In this document: positions 59,046 to 64,000 of the stretch, piece after piece
Layout: each line of letters starts with the position of its first letter
Position numbering within the stretch: the stretch's first letter is position 1
Assembly: GCF_042677005.1 (NCBI RefSeq)
Contig: NZ_JBHTIF010000003.1
Coordinates: forward strand, 1 to 64,000
DNA: 64,000 nucleotides
Source: Lysobacter_I brunescens
GTDB taxonomy: Bacteria > Pseudomonadota > Gammaproteobacteria > Xanthomonadales > Xanthomonadaceae
Reading direction: 5' to 3'
The notes under the pieces: model-generated
Told to the model about the DNA's origin: nothing
What the model saw: only the letters and a program-made list of their open reading frames with translations
The model's database searches: none
Made by a program: the position numbers and the translations under genes

Positions 59046-59747
59046 TCAAACGACCGGTGCCGCCCCCGGTCGGCGCGAGGCCACGGCATCGGCCTGCCGG
59101 GTAGGTTCGGGCAGGCGGTAGCGGCCGACGTAGCGCATCGTCATCTCGACGGCGGTGGTCATCGACACCCGATGCCCCGGCGAGACCACCAGCGGCAGGC
59201 AGATCGGCTTGCTGCGCAGCAGCCAGCCGATCTGCTCGCCGCGATGGCGCAGCGGCACGCGTGCGCCGCGTTCGTCGCCGAGCACACCGTCGGCGGTGCC
59301 GACCAGCGGCTTCTTCGCCACACCGATGCAGGGCAGGCCGGTGACGACGCCGAAGTGCGCCGCGATCCCCAGCCGGCGCGGATGGGCGATGCCCTGGCCA
59401 TCGACGAAGACCAGGTCGGGCGTCTCGGGCAGCAGTGCCAGCGCCGCGAACAGGGCCGGCAGCTCGCGGAACGACAGCAGGCCGGGGACGTAGGGCATCG
59501 AGGTCGGCACGCGGGCGACGCATGCATGCCGCAACTCCGCCGAATCGCCGTCGAGCAGTACGGCCGCGGCACGCGTGGTTTCGCCACCGTCCTCGAAGCC
59601 GACGTCGAAGCCTGCGATCAGGCGCGGCGGCGAGGCGAAGTCGTCTTCCAGCCGCACCTTGCGCGCGAGCGCCGCCTGCAGCGCGCGTGCGCCAGCGATG
59701 CTGCCGTCCCAGTCCTCGAATGCCGTCGTGCCCGATGTCGTGTCCAT
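59046..59747 (-). CDS. nfi: Endonuclease V
   Basis: 233 aa. Motifs of the family are LIAGFDVGFEDGG (metal-binding Asp), PTSMPYVPGLLSFRELPAL (wedge and catalytic Glu), DLVFVDGQGIAHPRRLGIAAHFGV (metal-binding Asp) and CIGVAKKPLVG. It nicks DNA near deaminated bases, mainly deoxyinosine. The C-terminal about 30 residues are Arg/Ala-rich and variable. It is separated from marR by the operator region and may have its own promoter. Confidence 0.93.
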   Translation of the reverse strand: MDTTSGTTAFEDWDGSIAGARALQAALARKVRLEDDFASPPRLIAGFDVGFEDGGETTRAAAVLLDGDSAELRHACVARVPTSMPYVPGLLSFRELPALFAALALLPETPDLVFVDGQGIAHPRRLGIAAHFGVVTGLPCIGVAKKPLVGTADGVLGDERGARVPLRHRGEQIGWLLRSKPICLPLVVSPGHRVSMTTAVEMTMRYVGRYRLPEPTRQADAVASRRPGAAPVV

Positions 59748-59870
59748 GTGCCGATTCTGCCCGCAACGCCTGAAGACGCGCTGTCGAGATTCATTCGCCG
59801 TTGCGGCAGGCCGTCGCTGGTGGCCGCTCCGCTACCATCGCGGCTTCGTTCATTCAGGGAAGTCGGTCCG

Positions 59871-61121
59871 ATGTCGTACGTGCGTTGTCTGCGAGGTCTC
59901 GCTTCCGGTGTCGAATACCCGGCCGACGTCCCGATGAACCTCGATCCCGTCGATGGCCGGCCGGTCGAGATGGTGCTCGATCTCGAACGCCTGGCGGCCG
60001 AGAAGCCTGATGCTGCATGGTACGAGCCGTCGCGTCGCGACCTCTGGCGCTTCGGCGCGCTGATGGCGATGGACATGGCGAATCCCGACGACGCGCGGCA
60101 CATCGTCGCGCTCGGCGAAGGCCACACGCCGCTGCTCGACTATCGCGACCATCCGCTCGCGGTCTCGGCGGGACTCGCGCTGCAGGTGAAGGAAGAGGGC
60201 AAGGCCCATCCGGGGTTCGGCGCCAATCCGACGCAGAGCTTCAAGGATCGCGGCATGGCGATGGTGGTCGCGCAGGCGCGCCGCCTCGGCCTGACGAAAC
60301 TCGCGGTGCCCACGCAGGGCAACGCCGGCGATTCGCTCACGCGCTACGCGCTCGCCGGTGGCCTCTCGGTCGTGGTGGCGATGCCCGACGACACGCCGGC
60401 GCCGATCCTCGGCAATGTCGCCGCTGCAGCGCTGCGCCATCCGGACCGGGTGAAGCTCGAACTGATCGGCCCGACCATCCGCGAGGCCGGTGCCTATCTC
60501 AAGGAACACTACATCCCGCAGGGCTATTTCTCGGTCGCCACTTTCCAGGAACCGGGCTGGCGCATCGAAGGCAAGAAATCGCTGGGCCTGGAACTGGCCG
60601 AGCCGCTGCCCGGAGAGAGGCGTTGGTCCCCGCCCGACGCGGTGATCTATCCCACCGGCGGCGGCACCGGCGTGCTCGGCATGTGGAAGGCCTGGAACGA
60701 ACTCGAAGCGCTGGGCCTGATCGACAGCCGCCGCCCGCGCATGCTCTGCGTGCAGAGCGAAGTCACGCCGCCGCTGGTGCGTGCCTTCGATGCAGGCGCG
60801 GACGACAGCACGGTGGTCGAAGCCGGCAGCACGATGAGCTTTGGTCTGAACGTGCCCGGCGGCGTCGGGCACTTCAAGGTGCTCGACATCATCCGCCGCA
60901 GCGGCGGCGCCGCAGTCGCGGTGAGCGAAGCCGACACCGGCGCCGAACTGCAGCGCGTCTGGCGCGACAGGTTCTGGTGGATCAGCCCCGAAGGCGCCGC
61001 CTGCCTTGCCGCGATCCCGCAGTTGCTCGATCGCGGCCTGCTGAAGAAAGGCGAACGCGTGGTCGCGGTGAATACCGGGTCGTCGGAGAAATACCTGCCG
61101 GCAGTCCGACATCTGCTGTAG
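59871..61121 (+). CDS. thrC: Threonine synthase
   Basis: 416 aa from ATG 59871, since MSYVRCLRGLASGVEYPADV is the first conserved-looking segment; the frame is open upstream across nfi without homology. It is a PLP fold type II enzyme with K125 in TQSFKDRGMAMV, VPTQGNAGDSLTRYA for phosphate and PLP binding, and IYPTGGGTGVLGMWKAW. It converts O-phosphohomoserine to threonine. It resembles the short plant/archaeal-type enzymes more than the E. coli type. No other thr genes are adjacent. Confidence 0.88.
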   Translation: MSYVRCLRGLASGVEYPADVPMNLDPVDGRPVEMVLDLERLAAEKPDAAWYEPSRRDLWRFGALMAMDMANPDDARHIVALGEGHTPLLDYRDHPLAVSAGLALQVKEEGKAHPGFGANPTQSFKDRGMAMVVAQARRLGLTKLAVPTQGNAGDSLTRYALAGGLSVVVAMPDDTPAPILGNVAAAALRHPDRVKLELIGPTIREAGAYLKEHYIPQGYFSVATFQEPGWRIEGKKSLGLELAEPLPGERRWSPPDAVIYPTGGGTGVLGMWKAWNELEALGLIDSRRPRMLCVQSEVTPPLVRAFDAGADDSTVVEAGSTMSFGLNVPGGVGHFKVLDIIRRSGGAAVAVSEADTGAELQRVWRDRFWWISPEGAACLAAIPQLLDRGLLKKGERVVAVNTGSSEKYLPAVRHLL

Positions 61122-61254
61122 CGGCTGCATCTGCACGAAGCGGCAGTGTCCCATGCTACGGTAGCTCAGCCCCGGCGTTGGTCGCGGGCCGCAGAGCCGC
61201 AGCGGACGCGGAAGACAGGCCGGCCATGCCGGCCGCCATTGGAAGGAACGACAC

Positions 61255-62190
61255 ATGTCGGGATTCGTACCCTGGGACAGCCAGTCGCTCGATGACTGGA
61301 CTCGCCGGCACGCGCGCGGTGCCACCATCGAACTGGCGGGGTATCGCACCCACTACATCGAGAAGGGCGAAGGGCCACCGCTGATCCTGCTGCATGGCTT
61401 CTTCTACGACACTTATCTGTGGGCAGAGAACATCGATGCGCTGGCGCGACACTTCAAGGTGTACGCACTCGACCTGTGGGGCTGCGGCTACAGCACGCGA
61501 GACCCCATGGATTACGGCTACGCGCTCTATGCCGAGCAGTTGCGGTTGTTCATGGATGCGATGGGGCTTGCCCACGCATCCATCGCCGGGCAGTCGATGG
61601 GGGCCGGCACGGCGATCAAGTTCTGCGTCGAGCATCGCGACCGCGTCGACCGACTGGTTCTGGTCGATGCCGCAGGCATGCCCAACCCGCTGCCGGCGAT
61701 GGCGAAATTCTTCAACCTGCCCGGCCTCGGCGAATTCCTGCTGACCCGCAAGACCGATCTGTTCCGCAGGATGGCGCTGAAGGATCTCTTCATCCACGAC
61801 GCTTCCAGGATCACCGACGACTATTACGCGAACGTCGTCCGCGCGCACAAGATCGCGGGCTCGGTCACGGCCGGTTTCGGCATCCAGCGCGCCGATTTCT
61901 TCGACAAGCTGTCCGACGAGGTGCGTGCGCTCGGGTCTCTCGACGTGCCGGTAATGCTGGTCTGGGGGAGGCAGGACAAGGCGATTCCGCTGCACTGCGC
62001 ACAGCAGATGCATGCGCTGCTGCCTGGGTCCCGACTGGAGATCCTGGACAGGGCCGGCCATGTTGCGAATTTCGAGCAGGCCGATGCGTTCAACCGGCTA
62101 GCGATCGATTTCCTGCGCGAGAGCGCATCGGCGCGGACTCAGGTCGCAGGCCCGCCTACGGAGCGCGGGACGCCGATGCCAGTCGCGTGA
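61255..62190 (+). CDS. Alpha/beta hydrolase of unknown substrate
   Basis: 311 aa without a signal peptide. The fold is clear: LILLHGFFYDTYLW (oxyanion region), nucleophile S114 in AGQSMGAG, WGRQDKAIP (Asp) and DRAGHVANFEQ (His). The pattern DLWGCGYSTRD is common in haloalkane-dehalogenase-like and meta-cleavage hydrolases, but halide-binding residues cannot be assigned by eye. GGAAGGA precedes the ATG. It is convergent with the receiver-like gene and overlaps its 3' end by 35 nt. Confidence 0.88.
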   Translation: MSGFVPWDSQSLDDWTRRHARGATIELAGYRTHYIEKGEGPPLILLHGFFYDTYLWAENIDALARHFKVYALDLWGCGYSTRDPMDYGYALYAEQLRLFMDAMGLAHASIAGQSMGAGTAIKFCVEHRDRVDRLVLVDAAGMPNPLPAMAKFFNLPGLGEFLLTRKTDLFRRMALKDLFIHDASRITDDYYANVVRAHKIAGSVTAGFGIQRADFFDKLSDEVRALGSLDVPVMLVWGRQDKAIPLHCAQQMHALLPGSRLEILDRAGHVANFEQADAFNRLAIDFLRESASARTQVAGPPTERGTPMPVA

Positions 62191-62461
62191 TCGCCGCGAT
62201 TCCGGCCTCCATGCGCACGCGTGTGGCCGGGTTCGCAGAGTGCACGCGCACGACGGGCGGCACGAAGCCGCGCGTGACCACGGCTTCCTCGATCCACGCG
62301 ATCACGTCGTAACCCGTGCCACGCGCGTCGTCGCCGAGGTCGTGGTCGAGGCTGATCTCGACCACGTTGCCGGTATCGAGCAATGCAATCGCTTCATCGG
62401 GCCAGTAGACGCGGGTCCAGCCCTCGGGCGTGGCGCGTTCGTCGTCGAGGTAGATGCGCAT
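62156..62461 (-). CDS. Receiver-like protein (cyclic-phosphate-processing cPHR type)
   Basis: 101 aa from ATG 62461. A TTG at 62473 overlapping the upstream stop (TTGA) would add four residues. The start RIYLDDERATPEGW and the later ISLDHDLG...TGYDVIAWIEEAV and VRVHSANP resemble the small response-regulator-fold family linked to cyclic-phosphate processing. Asp pairs are kept at the fold's active end. It is coupled to the serine hydrolase gene by the overlapping junction. The biological role is not known. Confidence 0.78.
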   Translation of the reverse strand: MRIYLDDERATPEGWTRVYWPDEAIALLDTGNVVEISLDHDLGDDARGTGYDVIAWIEEAVVTRGFVPPVVRVHSANPATRVRMEAGIAAITRLASASRAP

Positions 62462-62469
62462 GCGAGTGT

Positions 62470-63636
62470 TCAAGGTTTCAGCAGATGTCGGAAGACGCTG
62501 CGCCGGATCCCGCGCAGTGGCAGGCCAGGATGACCGTCGACGTTGAACAGGCAGGCGTAGGTCAGGCGCGAAGGCACATGCGTGGCGAGAAAGGCGGTGA
62601 AGCCGGCGATGCCGCCATGATGCTGCACGATCAGACTCCCGTCCCGGGTCGAACGGTCAAGGAACAGCCCGAGACCGTACTGCGTCTCGCCCATTGCACT
62701 GTCGCGTTCGGAAAAACGATGTTCACTCGAATTGCGGCCATCGCGCAGCTTCCCCGGCGTGATCATCGCTGTCAGCGATGAGGGCGCGACTACCCGCCCC
62801 GAAAACAATGCGTCATGCCATCGGCACAGGTCGCGAACGGTCGAGCGCATGGCGCCTGCCGCACCTGCCTGCGTCACGTCGAGGTGCATCGCGTTCACGA
62901 ACGGCGGTGTGCCGCTTTCCGTTGGGGAATAGCCGCTGGCACGGCCCGCCACCACCTCCGAGGCATCGTCGAATGCGGATCGGTGCAGGTCGAGCGGATG
63001 GAGCAAGAGCGCTCTGGCAGCCGTCGCGAGGGGTGTGCCCGTGACTTTCTCGATGATCGCGCCGATGACGATGTAGTTCGCATTGCTGTAGAGCCAGGCG
63101 CCGCCGGGTTCGAAGTCGAACGTGGTGGCCTGCTTCGCGATCCTGTCCGCCAGTTCGACCTGTGAGCTGGCCGATGCGATCGATACATCGGCCTCCTCGT
63201 GCAGGCCAGCGGTGTGATTCAGCAACTCGCGGATCGTGAACGAAGGATGGGAGCCGAAAGACGGGAGGAATCTGCCGGCTTTGTCGTCGAGCGACAACTC
63301 GCGGGCATCGACCAGTTTCAGGATTGCGCCTGCGGCGAATTGCTTGGTCAGGGATCCGATCCTGAACGCGCTGTCGCTGGATGCAGGTGTTGAGGTTTCC
63401 AGGTTGGCCATGCCGACGCTGCGTGCATAACGTTCACGGCCGTCCTGCCATACAGCGAGCGAGACTGCCGGTGAACTCCGGTCCGCCATGGCGCTGTCCA
63501 GCAATCCATCGAGGGCGGCGCTGTCGAGCGCATCGGTTGCTCCTGTCGACTTGCCGGCGGAAAAGACGTCCGGAATCGCGGCGCCGGCGAACAATGCAGA
63601 GGTTGCGGCGATGAAGCGGCGGCGTGGGACATGCAT
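62470..63636 (-). CDS. Tat-exported serine hydrolase (beta-lactamase/DD-peptidase fold)
   Basis: 388 aa from ATG 63636, giving a twin-arginine-like leader PRRRFIAATSALFAGAA. The catalytic motifs are S95LTK98, Y183SN185 and HHGG in the third position, the class C/penicillin-binding-protein-like pattern. Members act as esterases, D-aminopeptidases or low-grade beta-lactamases, so antibiotic resistance should not be assumed. Its stop overlaps the possible TTG start of the receiver-like gene. Confidence 0.9.
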   Translation of the reverse strand: MHVPRRRFIAATSALFAGAAIPDVFSAGKSTGATDALDSAALDGLLDSAMADRSSPAVSLAVWQDGRERYARSVGMANLETSTPASSDSAFRIGSLTKQFAAGAILKLVDARELSLDDKAGRFLPSFGSHPSFTIRELLNHTAGLHEEADVSIASASSQVELADRIAKQATTFDFEPGGAWLYSNANYIVIGAIIEKVTGTPLATAARALLLHPLDLHRSAFDDASEVVAGRASGYSPTESGTPPFVNAMHLDVTQAGAAGAMRSTVRDLCRWHDALFSGRVVAPSSLTAMITPGKLRDGRNSSEHRFSERDSAMGETQYGLGLFLDRSTRDGSLIVQHHGGIAGFTAFLATHVPSRLTYACLFNVDGHPGLPLRGIRRSVFRHLLKP

Positions 63637-63679
63637 GTCGATTCGATCCGTGTCGAGGAAAGGAGGTCGCCTGCGTTCG

Positions 63680-64000
63680 TCAGACCTTGTAGAACCCGCG
63701 ATACCACTCGACAAAATTCCTCACCCCCACCTCGATCGGCGTATCCGGCGAATAGCCGGTGTCGCGGGCGAGGGCGCTGACGTCGGCGGCGGTGTCGGGT
63801 ACGTCGCCGGGCTGCAGGGGCAGCAGGTTCATGGTCGCCTTGCGACCCAGACAGTCTTCCAGCACTTCGATGTAGCGCAGCAGCTGCACCGGGTTGTTGT
63901 TGCCGATGTTGTAGACACGGTACGGCGCCGAGGACGTGGCGGGCGTCGGGTTCAGCGGGTCGTGGGTCGGGTCGGGGCCGGGCACGCGATCGAGGGTGCG
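63680..64000 (-). CDS. Nucleotide-sugar epimerase, 3' end only (UDP-glucuronate epimerase-like)
   Basis: At least 106 C-terminal residues, open to the window edge, so the 5' part lies beyond 64000. The sequence SSAPYRVYNIGNNNPVQLLRYIEVLEDCLGRKA, followed by NLLPLQPGDVPDTAADVSALARDTGYSP and VEWYRGFY, is the C-terminal end of SDR epimerases such as UDP-glucuronate 4-epimerase, used for surface polysaccharides. The NAD-binding Rossmann part is outside the window. It ends 44 nt before the serine hydrolase start. Confidence 0.9.
   Translation of the reverse strand, partial: RTLDRVPGPDPTHDPLNPTPATSSAPYRVYNIGNNNPVQLLRYIEVLEDCLGRKATMNLLPLQPGDVPDTAADVSALARDTGYSPDTPIEVGVRNFVEWYRGFYKV

Overview
The window is GC-rich chromosomal DNA of a gammaproteobacterium, most likely family Lysobacteraceae/Xanthomonadaceae (Lysobacter/Luteimonas-like). 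The indicators are a fused aspartate kinase/diaminopimelate decarboxylase, an adjacent murL-murD2 pair (the Xanthomonas-type route that adds L-Glu to the peptidoglycan precursor and then epimerises it), a RAYT transposase, REP palindromes, and a very large RHS/YD-repeat protein. Genus is inference.

Left end (1-13166): the 3' part of a giant RHS/YD-repeat polymorphic toxin, already 4298 aa inside the window and cut by the left edge. Its YD-repeat shell is interrupted by about 13 cadherin-like/He_PIG modules. YD repeats then resume, followed by a LysM-like module, a hydrophobic segment and an AT-richer C-terminal tip. The next gene, 2 nt downstream, is a small immunity-protein candidate. From 13167 to about 15390 lies mobile debris: an IS481-like transposase remnant between 90-bp direct repeats, a RAYT gene, short direct repeats, a T10G9 homopolymer run and an inverted repeat.

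Centre (15389-36901): a long co-directional run of flagellar genes, preceded by two TPR genes and one unknown gene. Order: fliQ-fliR-flhB-flhA-flgF-flgG-flgA-flgH-flgI-flgB-flgC-fliE-fliF-fliG(mini)-fliH-fliI-fliJ-fliK-like-flgD-flgE-fliM(short)-fliN-fliO-fliP-fliA. Export gate, ATPase complex, MS ring, rod, P/L rings, hook, a reduced C ring and sigma-28 are present. Flagellin, cap, hook-filament junction, filament chaperone, rod muramidase, anti-sigma, stator and chemotaxis genes are absent from the window. FliG is about 150 aa, FliM lacks the CheY-binding N-terminus, and FlgD is short. This fits a filament-less, possibly non-motile flagellar type III export machine, and is the most interesting system here.

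Right part (36902-64000): tRNA-Ser(GGA); dnaX-ybaB-recR; a HIT protein; a small unknown gene; a cupin; two PhzF-family genes flanking a small unknown; lysAC-murL-murD2 and a GvpU-like acidic protein; an alpha/beta hydrolase; an HhH protein and ispB; ssb; a glycerophosphodiesterase lipoprotein; a marR-outer membrane factor-emrA-emrB tripartite efflux operon with a palindromic operator; endonuclease V; thrC; an alpha/beta hydrolase; a cyclic-phosphate-processing receiver-like protein; a Tat-type serine hydrolase; and the 3' end of a nucleotide-sugar epimerase cut by the right edge. REP-like palindromes occur between ybaB and recR, between recR and the HIT gene, and inside murL.
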